This document shows positions 8,884-17,167 of a stretch of 37,168 nt of DNA, in pieces. A program made the position numbers and the translations under genes. A model generated the notes under the pieces. It saw only the letters and a list, made by a program, of their open reading frames with translations, did not search any database and was not told the origin of the DNA. The DNA is from Rhizobiaceae bacterium (GTDB lineage: Bacteria > Pseudomonadota > Alphaproteobacteria > Rhizobiales > Rhizobiaceae), in the NCBI GenBank assembly GCA_028279875.1, contig JANQMU010000078.1, forward strand, positions 1 through 37,168, given 5' to 3'. The stretch's first letter is position 1; every line of letters begins with the position of its first letter.

Positions 8884-9810
8884 TCAAAAGCCGATCCCGG
8901 TGACGACGACCGAGTAGAACTCGTCGGGGGTGAGCACCAGATCCAGGGCGAGGCGGACACCGACGGCCAGCACCAGCAGCGCCAGCAGCGCCCGCAACTG
9001 TTCGCCGCGGAGCTTCTGTCCGATACGCACGCCATATTGCGCGCCGATCACGCCGGCAATCATCAAAAGGCCCGCCAGGAAGATGTCCACCGACTGGTTG
9101 GTCGTCGCCTGGACCACGGTGGTGAAGGCGGTGACGAAAATGATCTGGAAGAGCGATGTCCCGATGACGACATTGGTCGGCACATGCAGGAGATAGATCA
9201 TGGCGGGCACCATGATGAACCCGCCGCCCACGCCCATGATCGATGTCAGAACGCCGATGCCGAAGCCGAGCACCACGACCGGTATCACGCTCAGATAGAT
9301 CTTCGAACGCTTGAAGCGCATCTTGAAGGGCAGCCGGTGGACCCAGATATGCTGACCGGGCTTGCGCAGCGAAACCGGCTTGTCGGCCGCGGCGCGCAGC
9401 AGCGAGTTGACGCTTTCCACCAGCATCAGCGCGCCGACGATGCTCAGGAAGATCACATATAACAGTGAAATGATCAGATCGAGCTGCCCGAGACTTCGCA
9501 GCAATGTGAATAGATAGATTCCCACCGACGCACCGACCAAGCCGCCGGCAAGCAAGGTCGTGCCGAGCTTGATATCGAGCGTGCCGCGCCGGAAATTCGA
9601 AAGGGCGCCGGAAAAGGAGGAGGCGACCACCTGGTTGGCACCCGTGGCGACCGCGACGGCGGGGGGGATATTGTAGAAAATCAACAGCGGCGTGATGAGA
9701 AATCCGCCGCCCACGCCAAACATGCCCGACAGAAACCCGACCGCTGCGCCCATGCCCAAGATGAGAAAGACATTTACCGATATTTCTGCAATGGGCAGAT
9801 AAATAGTCAT
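8884..9810 (-). CDS. TauE/SafE-family sulfite or organosulfonate exporter-like permease
   Basis: Inner-membrane permease of 308 residues. Two homologous halves each carry the family glycine motif: GMFGVGGGFLITP near residue 30 and SIMGVGGGFIMVP near residue 185. Between them lie about eight hydrophobic segments and a cytosolic loop of about 45 residues. Family members move sulfite, sulfonates or other C2/sulfur anions, but the substrate here is not readable. The open frame reaches 9927, but the extra N-terminus is polar and arginine-rich; ATG at 9810 starts directly before the first membrane helix. The pairing with the TIGR02186 gene downstream suggests the two work together at the membrane. 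Confidence 0.9.
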   Translation of the reverse strand: MTIYLPIAEISVNVFLILGMGAAVGFLSGMFGVGGGFLITPLLIFYNIPPAVAVATGANQVVASSFSGALSNFRRGTLDIKLGTTLLAGGLVGASVGIYLFTLLRSLGQLDLIISLLYVIFLSIVGALMLVESVNSLLRAAADKPVSLRKPGQHIWVHRLPFKMRFKRSKIYLSVIPVVVLGFGIGVLTSIMGVGGGFIMVPAMIYLLHVPTNVVIGTSLFQIIFVTAFTTVVQATTNQSVDIFLAGLLMIAGVIGAQYGVRIGQKLRGEQLRALLALLVLAVGVRLALDLVLTPDEFYSVVVTGIGF

Positions 9811-10090
9811 CCCTGTTCCGACAAGGTGTTGGCGATGCGAAATAGACCGGGCGCGGGCGCCCCCCTTCGGTCTGTCATGCGCCTTCTGTCTGGCCGTGTC
9901 AATTGCCGGTGCTGGGGCCAACAGCACAAGTTTTCAAGATCAGGCATCGTTCCGGGAGTTTCTTCGCAAACAAGGCGTTAAAGCGGTCCGCGCCGGACAT
10001 GTGGCCGGCTCGAATTCTCGCCCTTTCGCCGGCAGCGCACCCCTGATACGATCCGGCGGACGCACATCCCCCCGGACCTCGCACAGCACC

Positions 10091-11440
10091 ATGGCCACTG
10101 CGGATTATGAACGATCGAAATGGTGGATCCTCGGTGCCATGGGCGGCACGCTGGGGATCTTTCTTCTGGACGAAACGGTCGTCGGCGTCGCTCTGCCGAC
10201 CATTCAAGCCGAACTCGGTCTGAGCACCACCGGCAGCCATTGGGTGGTCAATATCTATCTGCTGGTCCTGGCGTGCCTGGCTGCGACCAGCGGCAGGCTG
10301 TGCGACATCTTCGGCTTCAAGAGGCTGTTCCTCGGCGGCATCGGCCTTTTCGGCGTCGCCTCGATTGCCTGCGGTTCCGCCACCGACCTTTCCGGCCTTC
10401 TGATTGCAAGGACGCTGCAGGGCGTTGGCGCGGCCGTTATTTTTCCCGCTTCGATGGCGATGATCGCCGTCGTTTTCCCGGAAGAGGAGCGGGGCCGGGC
10501 GCTGGGGGTCTACGGCGCGGTCGGCACGGCCTTCCTGGCCTCCGGCCCGTTTGTCGGAGGCTTGCTCACCGATACGCTGTCGTGGCGCTGGATCTTCTGG
10601 ATCAACCCGGTGGTGGTGGTTGCGACCGGTGCCGTCGTCTGGATGTACTGGTCGGACCCGCCAAACATGCCAAACAGAGAAGGGTTTGACTTCGCCGGCC
10701 TTGCGACGCTGATTGGCGGCATCGGCCTGGTGATCTTCGCCACCATGCAGGGGCCGGATTGGGGCTGGTCGCAGCCGGCGATCTGGATTTTGCTGCTGGC
10801 CGGACTGCTGCTCATCGCGCTGTTCATTCGTCAGGAGCTTTCCACCGGCAATCCGCTGATCGAAATCGACCTGTTGCGAAGAGGGGCTTTCGCCGTTTGC
10901 AGTCTCATGGTGTTCACCGGGCAATTCACCAAAATCGCCGTGCTCGTGATCCTCTCCATCTATCTTCAGAAGGTGTTGGGGATGAGTCCGCTGATGGCCG
11001 GCATCGCTTTGCTTGCGGGAGTTGTCCCGGCACCGCTTTCAGCGATCATCGGCGGTACAATGACCGACCGGATGGGAAGCCGCCGGCCAGCGCTTCTGGG
11101 GCTGGCAGGCACATTCGTCGCGTTTGCGTGGCTGGCCCTGGCCATCGGTTCGCAAAATTACTGGACCTTGTTTCCTGCCCTCGTTTTGTGGGGGTTCATG
11201 ACATCGCTGATCTTTGTGCCCGGTCTTCGCGGCGGAGCAAACAGCGTCCCGGTCGAAAAGCAGGGCCAGGTCGGCGGGATCATGCTGACCGTCCAGCTCT
11301 TCGGCGGCACAATCGGCATGACACTTTGCGGTACGCTGCTTGCCGCCACCGGCAGCTATCAACTGCCGCTGCTCGCAACAGCCGCCCTGGCCGGCGTGGT
11401 GCTGGCCCTGACTTGGTGGATGGTCGGTGAGGATGTTTAA
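10091..11440 (+). CDS. MFS transporter, DHA2 (EmrB/QacA-like) family
   Basis: Proton-driven drug exporter of the inner membrane, 449 residues from the start chosen. Family marks are WWILGAMGGTLGIFLLDETVVGVALPTIQ (motif D1-like with acidic residue in helix 1), WVVNIYLL, motif A in GRLCDIFGFKR, and motif C-like glycines in GAVGTAFLASGPFVGG. The upstream extension of the open frame to 9896 has no membrane character and no homology that I can see, so ATG at 10091 is preferred although its ribosome binding site is poor. A GNAT acetyltransferase follows after nine bases, probably in the same transcript. Substrate is unknown. Confidence 0.9.
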   Translation: MATADYERSKWWILGAMGGTLGIFLLDETVVGVALPTIQAELGLSTTGSHWVVNIYLLVLACLAATSGRLCDIFGFKRLFLGGIGLFGVASIACGSATDLSGLLIARTLQGVGAAVIFPASMAMIAVVFPEEERGRALGVYGAVGTAFLASGPFVGGLLTDTLSWRWIFWINPVVVVATGAVVWMYWSDPPNMPNREGFDFAGLATLIGGIGLVIFATMQGPDWGWSQPAIWILLLAGLLLIALFIRQELSTGNPLIEIDLLRRGAFAVCSLMVFTGQFTKIAVLVILSIYLQKVLGMSPLMAGIALLAGVVPAPLSAIIGGTMTDRMGSRRPALLGLAGTFVAFAWLALAIGSQNYWTLFPALVLWGFMTSLIFVPGLRGGANSVPVEKQGQVGGIMLTVQLFGGTIGMTLCGTLLAATGSYQLPLLATAALAGVVLALTWWMVGEDV

Positions 11441-11449
11441 GAGCCCGCG

Positions 11450-12016
11450 ATGACTGAACCCCCTCGCTACACCATCGCCCCGGCCAACTGGGATTCCTTT
11501 CAGGCCGTGATGGGAGAAAAAGGCGGCTGCGGCGGCTGCTGGTGCATGTTGTGGCGTCTGGAAAAGCGGCAGATGGACGCTCAGATGGGCGAACCGAACC
11601 GCCGCGCCATGAAAGCGATTTTCGATGCCGGCCACATTCCCGGACTCATATGCCGACACGGCGAGACTCCCGTCGGCTGGATACAGGTCGATGAAAGAAC
11701 GACCTTTCCAAGGCTGGAGCATTCGCGGGTGCTCAAACCGGTCGACGACAAACCCGTTTGGAGTGTTTCCTGCTTCTTCATCGACAGGAAATACCGCCGA
11801 CAGGGACTTTCAGCGCAATTGCTGGAAGCCGCCTGCACCTTTGTCAAAGAGCGCGGCGGCGCAATCGTCGAGGGCTACCCGATCGATACGCCGAAGACGA
11901 GTTATCCGGCGGTCTATGCCTGGACCGGTATGGTCGGCGCTTTCAGAAAAGCCGGATTTCATGAAGTCGCCCGACGGTCCGCGACGCGGCCAATCATGCG
12001 CAAGATTTTGGCGTGA
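11450..12016 (+). CDS. GNAT-family N-acetyltransferase
   Basis: Acetyl-CoA dependent acetyltransferase of 188 residues. The acetyl-CoA loop is visible as VSCFFIDRKYRRQGLSAQLLEAA at about 105-127 (R-x-x-G-x-S in place of the usual G/A), followed by the helix and the YAWTGMVGAFRKAGFHEV C-terminal strand typical of GNATs. The N-terminal GGCGGCWCMLWR cysteine cluster is a known variant of this subfamily as I recall, not a proven metal site. It sits nine bases behind an MFS exporter, which would fit a modify-and-export pair against a toxic compound, but this is inference from position. It converges on the MDR oxidoreductase. Confidence 0.85.
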   Translation: MTEPPRYTIAPANWDSFQAVMGEKGGCGGCWCMLWRLEKRQMDAQMGEPNRRAMKAIFDAGHIPGLICRHGETPVGWIQVDERTTFPRLEHSRVLKPVDDKPVWSVSCFFIDRKYRRQGLSAQLLEAACTFVKERGGAIVEGYPIDTPKTSYPAVYAWTGMVGAFRKAGFHEVARRSATRPIMRKILA

Positions 12017-12026
12017 TGGTCGAGGG

Positions 12027-13001
12027 TCATTCGTCATCTTCTGCTACCACCTTGACCACAACGATCCCGGTTTTTTGCTCCGTCTCGACATAGCGATAGG
12101 CCTCGGCGATGTCCTCAAGCCGATAGGTCCGGTCGATGACGGCGCGCAATTCGCCGGCCTCGATGCGGGCTTTTATGAATTCGACGACCGATTTGCCGCT
12201 CTTCGGGGTCGGGAAAACCACCCGTTTGCTCCCGGTCATAGCATACCAGGCCGCCAGCAGGACATTCTGGCCCCAGGGTCCGAGATCGGTCGCGGCGAAC
12301 ATGGCGCCGGGCTTCATCAGCCTTCGGCAGCGGAAGTAGGTGGTCTTGCCGACCGCGTCCAGGACGAAATCGAACGTTTCACCAATCCGCGTGAAGTCCT
12401 CGGCGGTGTAGTCGATCACCCGGTCGGCGCCAAGCGCCCTGACGCGGTCCAGATGCTGCGTTGAGGTGACCGCGGTCACCCGGGCACCGCGGGATTTTGC
12501 AAGCTGCACCGCTGCCATGCCGATCGCGCCGGAAGCGCCGTAGATCAGAATATTCTGGCCGGGTTCAACCGAGAATCTTTTGAGGTTGGTGTCGGCGTAC
12601 CAGGCGCCTTCGCACAGCACCGCATCTTCAAATCGGAGATCCGCGGGCATCGTTGCGATGGGTGCAGTTTCCGGCAGACAAAGATAGTGAGCATGGGCGC
12701 CGAAACGCTGCGGCGAAAAGCCGAAAACGCGCTCGCCGGGGCTGAATTGCGCCGCGCCCGGACCGACCGCCTCGATCTCTCCGGCGAAATCCATACCGAG
12801 GACGGTACGCCTCGGCCTGAAAAGGCCGATGAACAACCTGGCAAGGAAGGGATGCGGCCGAAGCATCCCGACATCGGTCCGGCTGACCGTCGTCGCATAT
12901 ACGCGGATCAGAACCTCGCCGGCCTTCGGTTCGGGTTTGGGGACTTCGCGGACCTCAAGAACATCCGGCGATCCGTAGCGGGCACTGACTGCCGCCTTCA
13001 T
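12027..13001 (-). CDS. NAD(P)-dependent MDR oxidoreductase, zinc-independent (quinone oxidoreductase-like)
   Basis: Medium-chain dehydrogenase/reductase of 324 residues. The N-terminal GroES-like domain starts MKAAVSARYGSPDVLEVREVPKPEP and the Rossmann domain carries IYGASGAIGMAAVQLAKSRGA (about 147-167), the A-x-G-x-x-G type seen in NADPH-linked members. The GHE/C-rich zinc ligand pattern of classical alcohol dehydrogenases is absent, so it should be a zinc-independent quinone or enone reductase. The YTAEDFT and FDFVLDAVGKTTY segments are typical. Substrate cannot be inferred. It is convergent with the GNAT gene (ten bases apart) and lies 69 bases after the start-proximal end of its neighbour's stop, with no evident operon partner. 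Confidence 0.88.
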   Translation of the reverse strand: MKAAVSARYGSPDVLEVREVPKPEPKAGEVLIRVYATTVSRTDVGMLRPHPFLARLFIGLFRPRRTVLGMDFAGEIEAVGPGAAQFSPGERVFGFSPQRFGAHAHYLCLPETAPIATMPADLRFEDAVLCEGAWYADTNLKRFSVEPGQNILIYGASGAIGMAAVQLAKSRGARVTAVTSTQHLDRVRALGADRVIDYTAEDFTRIGETFDFVLDAVGKTTYFRCRRLMKPGAMFAATDLGPWGQNVLLAAWYAMTGSKRVVFPTPKSGKSVVEFIKARIEAGELRAVIDRTYRLEDIAEAYRYVETEQKTGIVVVKVVAEDDE

Positions 13002-13070
13002 TGGCCCATCCCCTTACAACCAATGCCCCCGTCCCGGACGTTCTTCTCAAGCGGTTCGACCCGGGTTGAC

Positions 13071-16000
13071 CTAATTGTTGCGGGCCAAAAGCTCCTTGAC
13101 GAGGGCATCGTTGACCTCGCCGGTGGGCTCGAGCCCGACCGAGGTCTGGAACGCCTTGATTGCCGCAATGGTCTTGTTGCCCATAACGCCGTCAACGCCG
13201 CCGGTATCAAAACCGTTCTTTGTCAAAATGGCCTGGATGTTGCGAACCGCCTTTTCCATGTCGACCGATGCGGTACGGGTGTCCGTGCCGCGCCATTCGG
13301 GCGGGATGCGCACCGAATTGGCCGCTTCGCTGAGGGCCGCCGGTTTCCACAATTCGACCTTCGCCCGGGCGCTTTCCAATTGCTCGGGGCGCAGCGCATT
13401 GGCCACCTCGTCGCGCTTTCTGGCGGCATCCTTGTCGCCGGATTTGGCGGCAATGGCGAACCATTTGTAGGTCTCCTCCAGATCCTGCGGCACGCCGCTG
13501 CCGCGGGCGTGGAGGATGGCCAGATTGAACTGGCTGTCCTTGACGCCAAGGTCGGCGGCCCTGGTGAACCAGTCGCCGGCGGAATCATAGTCGCTGACGC
13601 CGTCCTGTCCCATGGCATAGAGGACGGCAAGATTGTGCATGGCGCTGGCATTGCCCTGTTCGGCGGCCATCTGATACCAGTTCATGGCCTTGGACAGGTC
13701 GCGATCGAGGCCCGTACCCTTCTCGTAGAAATTGGCAAGCCTGTATTGGGCGGGCGCGAAACCGAGATCGGCCGCATATTTGTACCATTTCGCCGCCTCG
13801 CGCAGATCCGGAGAGACGCCGCGGCCTTCCGTGTAGCGGGAACCGATTTCAAAAAGGGCAAGCGCATCGCCATTGGCGGCAGCTTCACGCAGCGCCAGCG
13901 GACCGGCCGCCTCGGGCGGCATTTCGATGGTCGTGGTTGCCAGGGTCGATTCGGCTGCGGTCGATGGCGCGGGGTTTGACGCCGCCGGCGGCGCTGTGGA
14001 CGCCAGCGTCGTTCCCGACGGCGCCGGATCGGCTTCAGCCGGTGCGGATTGGCCGGCCGTCTGACCGGACGGGACGAAACTGCTGGTGGCCTGCACCTTG
14101 TTGCCGGTCGAAAGCATCTGCGGCGGGTCGGCGTTGACCGTCGCCTCCGTGCTCCGGGTCACCAGGATGCCGCCATCGACATCGCTCTCGGTTTCGGCCT
14201 CGGCCACTTCAACCCGCGGCAGGTCCTGATCGGCGCCGGGCACCGGTTCGGTGACGGCGGGCGACATCTCGGCCTGCTGCTCGAGCGCCGCGGTCTGGGT
14301 CTGCGTCTCGTCGCCGCCAACGAATCCGGAGATCAGCGGATAGGACAGCACGGCAAGCAGGATGGCACCGGCGGCCAGAAGCAGTGGTCTTCGCCGGCGG
14401 CTGATCGCCTGCTTCAGCGAGCCGGGCTTGGCGTCCTCACCGGCCGATTGCTCAAGATCGGCGGCTTCCGAGGCGGCTGCCCGTGCCGCGCGGCGCGCCG
14501 CGGCGATGAAATCGGCCTTGTCGGCCCGGGCCTGATCAGTGGCATCCGTATAGGGATGGTCCTCGTCCGACAGGGACTGCGCCTCGCGCACCTTGGCCAT
14601 GATGCGCTTGATGTCGGGAGCTCCGGAGCCGGGCTCGAGCGGCATATTGGCGGTTTCGGGATCGATGTCGGCCACCGGGTCAATGGATGGCGCGGCTTCG
14701 ACATCCCGACGCTCCGGATCCGCCGGTTTGCGCGCCTTGCCCTTGACCCGCGAAACCAGGCCGGAGAGGAAGGGCTTGTCGGCCGGGCCGCTTTCGGCGG
14801 CCATGGGTTGGTTGTGCTCCTCGCGCAACAGGTCGGCCGCGCTGGCTTCCGGCGCGTGGGCATCGACATGGGTCTCGGGGGCATGGGTCTCGGGGGCATG
14901 GGTCGCGGGCGCCGCGGCGAGCGTGTCGGCATGGTCGGAATGGGGCGCGTCGTGCGGCCCTTCAAGCCGCTCCAGCCGGTTGGCGATCTTCAGCAGCGTG
15001 TCGTGAACCGCATCGATGGTGCGGGCGTTGCGTTCCTCGCTCTTGCGGCTGAGATCCTCCAGCGAACGCAGGTCGCCAACCAGCGCCTCGATGGTCGAGA
15101 CATCAGCGGCCGGCGCGCCCTTCTGCTGGTAATTCGCCACCGCCGCTTCCGCCGCCTGGCGGGCGGTTTCGATCACAAGGTCCTGATTGCCGCCCTGCAG
15201 GTGATCCTCGACCGCGGCAAGACGCGGCTCCAGCGCGGCATTGGCTCCGCCGGCGATATCCGGGCTTGCCAGAAGCTGCGACAGATTGGCGAGCTGGGCC
15301 TCCAGATTGCGAATGGCCTCATCGCTGGCAGTGTTCTGCGAGGGGCTGTCGTCGAGCCGGGCGGCGAGGTCGGCCAGCCTCGCCTCCAGCGGCGTGAAGT
15401 CCACCGTTCCCTGCTGGGCGACGCTTTCCTCCACCCGGTCCGCCAGTGTTTCGAGGCGGCCGTAAAGCATGTCCTGATTGCTGTTGGTCGCGGCCAGATC
15501 GCCATTGATATGGTCGATCCGCATCGACAGGGCCTGCAGCTGATCGGCAAGATGTTCATTGACTGCCCCGAGATCAAGCGAATCGACCTTGCGCGATATG
15601 TCCTCAAGCTGGCCGATCAGTTGCGGGTCGGTCGCAGATGGCTGGTCACCGATCGATTCCGACAGGGCGTCAAGGCGGTCCATCAGGCTCGTATAGGCCT
15701 GATCGCTGACCATTTCCTCGACACGGGTGCTCAGATGCTCGATCCGGTCGGCCAGCTCATTGTCCCTTTCAGACTGACCGAGTCGGCCGATATGTTCGAC
15801 CACCGCGTCGAGACGGGTCTCCAGGCGCTGGATATCGGCGGTCTCGATGCCCGATGTCTGCGAGACGCTGCTGGCGACGATGGCGCGGCTGATTTCATCG
15901 AGCCGCTCGTCCAGCATGGCGAACTGGCGGGCGACCTCCGGATCGGCGGCGCCGGGCTGGCGGGACATGGCGTCGATCGCCGCCACCAGCATTTTGATCT

Positions 16001-16778
16001 TGTCCTCGAGCGCGTGCAGCGGCAGGGCCGACGGCAACTGGCCGATCGATGATTTTATGTCATCGAGGCGGTAGGACAGCGTGATCAGATCCTCGCGGAT
16101 CGATGCCGGATCCATGCCGGAGATCCGCTCCTCGAACCCGTCCCAGCGGTTTTCCAGCCGGCGCATGGAGTCCTCGCGCGCCAGGTCATTGACCATGGTC
16201 CGCAAGTCGTCGAGTTCGGCGCGCAATGCGGCGCCCTGACTGTCCGCACGGCGGCTCTCATTGTCTGCCCGGCGGTTTTCGAGTTCCTCGAGCTGGTGGG
16301 CCAGATGGGCCAGGTCCTGGCTGATATCCGGCCGGGTGGCGGCGGTCCCGCTCAGGGCCTTGATTTCATCGACATCACGGCGGAGCGCGCCGAATTCCCG
16401 GCTCATGCTGTCGGAAATATCGCGGTGCAGATCGTCACGCAGCGAAACAAGCGCTTCGGCGATGTCGCGCATGGCGTCGCTGGTTTCGCGCATGGCGCTT
16501 TGCGTCGCGGCGGGCTGATGCCGCGGCGCTTCATGGCGCGGCGGCTGGGGCGGCGACTGCGGCCGCTGCCGGCCGCGCTGCTCGCGCTCCAGCATCCGCT
16601 GGCGCATGACCATTTCCGAGGCGGTGCCCAGATTGTCGGCACGGGCGCTGGTTCGCCGGCTGCGCGCATTGAGCCCTTCGATGCGCGCCTCCAGATCGGC
16701 GATCGAACGGTTCAGCGCCTCGACAGGGGACGCCTCGCGGTTCTGCGGCCAGCTCCTCGGTGTTCTCGATCTATTCAT
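13071..16778 (-). CDS. podJ: PodJ-like polar localisation protein (coiled coil, membrane span, Sel1 repeats, peptidoglycan-binding domain)
   Basis: Large 1235-residue scaffold. Layout: a long cytoplasmic region (about 15-620) of coiled-coil heptads repeating L-x-x-L-x-x-R/E patterns; a Pro/Ala/His-rich linker; an acidic stretch with ARKPADPERRDVEA; one membrane span (about 797-819, LLLAAGAILLAVLSYPLISGF); a Pro/Ala/Thr-rich periplasmic linker; about four Sel1/TPR-like repeats (about 970-1136, e.g. AAKWYKYAADLGFAPAQYRLANFYEKG is the pattern, shortened here as YRLANFYEKG); and a C-terminal peptidoglycan-binding domain (about 1173-1234, GGVDGVMGNKTIAAIKAFQ). This order is that of Caulobacter and Agrobacterium PodJ, which marks a cell pole and organises growth and division proteins. 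ATG at 16778 or 16781 starts at the conserved N-terminus; the longer frame to 16859 is not supported. The gene is alone on its strand. Confidence 0.8.
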   Translation of the reverse strand: MNRSRTPRSWPQNREASPVEALNRSIADLEARIEGLNARSRRTSARADNLGTASEMVMRQRMLEREQRGRQRPQSPPQPPRHEAPRHQPAATQSAMRETSDAMRDIAEALVSLRDDLHRDISDSMSREFGALRRDVDEIKALSGTAATRPDISQDLAHLAHQLEELENRRADNESRRADSQGAALRAELDDLRTMVNDLAREDSMRRLENRWDGFEERISGMDPASIREDLITLSYRLDDIKSSIGQLPSALPLHALEDKIKMLVAAIDAMSRQPGAADPEVARQFAMLDERLDEISRAIVASSVSQTSGIETADIQRLETRLDAVVEHIGRLGQSERDNELADRIEHLSTRVEEMVSDQAYTSLMDRLDALSESIGDQPSATDPQLIGQLEDISRKVDSLDLGAVNEHLADQLQALSMRIDHINGDLAATNSNQDMLYGRLETLADRVEESVAQQGTVDFTPLEARLADLAARLDDSPSQNTASDEAIRNLEAQLANLSQLLASPDIAGGANAALEPRLAAVEDHLQGGNQDLVIETARQAAEAAVANYQQKGAPAADVSTIEALVGDLRSLEDLSRKSEERNARTIDAVHDTLLKIANRLERLEGPHDAPHSDHADTLAAAPATHAPETHAPETHVDAHAPEASAADLLREEHNQPMAAESGPADKPFLSGLVSRVKGKARKPADPERRDVEAAPSIDPVADIDPETANMPLEPGSGAPDIKRIMAKVREAQSLSDEDHPYTDATDQARADKADFIAAARRAARAAASEAADLEQSAGEDAKPGSLKQAISRRRRPLLLAAGAILLAVLSYPLISGFVGGDETQTQTAALEQQAEMSPAVTEPVPGADQDLPRVEVAEAETESDVDGGILVTRSTEATVNADPPQMLSTGNKVQATSSFVPSGQTAGQSAPAEADPAPSGTTLASTAPPAASNPAPSTAAESTLATTTIEMPPEAAGPLALREAAANGDALALFEIGSRYTEGRGVSPDLREAAKWYKYAADLGFAPAQYRLANFYEKGTGLDRDLSKAMNWYQMAAEQGNASAMHNLAVLYAMGQDGVSDYDSAGDWFTRAADLGVKDSQFNLAILHARGSGVPQDLEETYKWFAIAAKSGDKDAARKRDEVANALRPEQLESARAKVELWKPAALSEAANSVRIPPEWRGTDTRTASVDMEKAVRNIQAILTKNGFDTGGVDGVMGNKTIAAIKAFQTSVGLEPTGEVNDALVKELLARNN
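14867..14911. repeat. 15-bp tandem microrepeat inside podJ
   Basis: Three consecutive 15-base units beginning CATGGGTCTCGGGGG at 14867, 14882 and (diverged) 14897. On the coding (minus) strand they encode a repeated A-P-E-T-H pattern in the linker between the coiled-coil region and the membrane span. The unit is in frame, so copy-number change would lengthen or shorten the linker without breaking the gene. Confidence 0.8.
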
Positions 16779-16934
16779 CATATCATCCGTATCGACAGAA
16801 GTGACGTGGACTGGACCCCCTTGGCCGTACCGGACAATGCGCCCCTTTGTCCGATACAAATGGCAAACCGCCGCCGACTCGATACATATGACCGGGATTA
16901 ACCGCCGTTGGGACGCACATTCCGCGAAACGTGG

Positions 16935-16949
16935 TAAACAAGCCGTTAA
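16935..16949 (-). promoter_or_regulatory. candidate CtrA binding site upstream of podJ
   Basis: On the podJ strand the sequence reads TTAA, seven bases, TTTA, one mismatch from the CtrA consensus TTAA-N7-TTAA. It lies about 157 bases ahead of the podJ start. In Caulobacter podJ expression is tied to the cell-cycle regulators, which makes the site plausible. A short, degenerate motif in an A/T-richer region can arise by chance, so support is moderate. Confidence 0.4.
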
Positions 16950-17087
16950 CCAATCTTACTTTTCTGGAAATAATTTTAAGGAATCGCACTGGCCGGTCGC
17001 GACAGATTCGAAAGCAGCAGTGGCGATATGCCGCTGTGCGCAGCAGAAAAACGCTGACTTTGTGAACGGCCATTTGGCCCAAAAACT

Positions 17088-17109
17088 TTGACGTTTACGC
17101 AAACGTCAA
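17088..17109 (+). promoter_or_regulatory. near-perfect palindromic operator, LiuR/MerR-like, ahead of the beta-oxidation operon
   Basis: Arms TTGACGTTT (17088-17096) and AAACGTCAA (17101-17109) are exact inverted repeats around ACGC. The palindrome sits inside a promoter: TTGACG at 17088-17093 serves as -35 and TATCTG at 17111-17116 as -10 with a 17-base spacer. The sequence closely resembles the operator I recall for LiuR, a MerR-family regulator of branched-chain amino acid and fatty acid degradation in proteobacteria. No merR-type gene is in the window, so the regulator would act from elsewhere. Confidence 0.65.
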
Positions 17110-17116
17110 TTATCTG
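17088..17116 (+). promoter_or_regulatory. sigma70-like promoter of the beta-oxidation operon
   Basis: TTGACG (17088-17093), 17-base spacer, TATCTG (17111-17116) predicts transcription starting near 17122-17124, about 45 bases before the first start codon. The -35 box forms the left arm of the operator, so a bound dimer would cover the -35 and spacer, as with MerR-type regulators. Confidence 0.55.
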
Positions 17117-17167
17117 TATAGCACCTCGCATTCATCCCACCCGAACGGATCGACACAGAGAGCTCCC

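Larger units (their letters stand above)
16779..17167. other. intergenic region between podJ and the beta-oxidation operon (divergent promoters)
   Basis: The longest gene-free stretch in the window, 389 bases. The operon side holds the palindromic operator and promoter at 17088-17116. The podJ side holds a near-consensus CtrA box at 16935-16949 and three GANTC methylation motifs (GACTC 16876-16880, GAATC 16981-16985, GATTC 17005-17009). The middle is A/T-richer than the surrounding genes. I see no RNA gene or small open frame worth reporting here. Confidence 0.7.

Noticed and set aside
14049..16052. A 667-codon plus-strand open frame antisense to podJ.
   Set aside because: Low-complexity Gly/Arg/Leu composition, no ribosome binding site with conserved start, and podJ on the other strand has clear domains in order.
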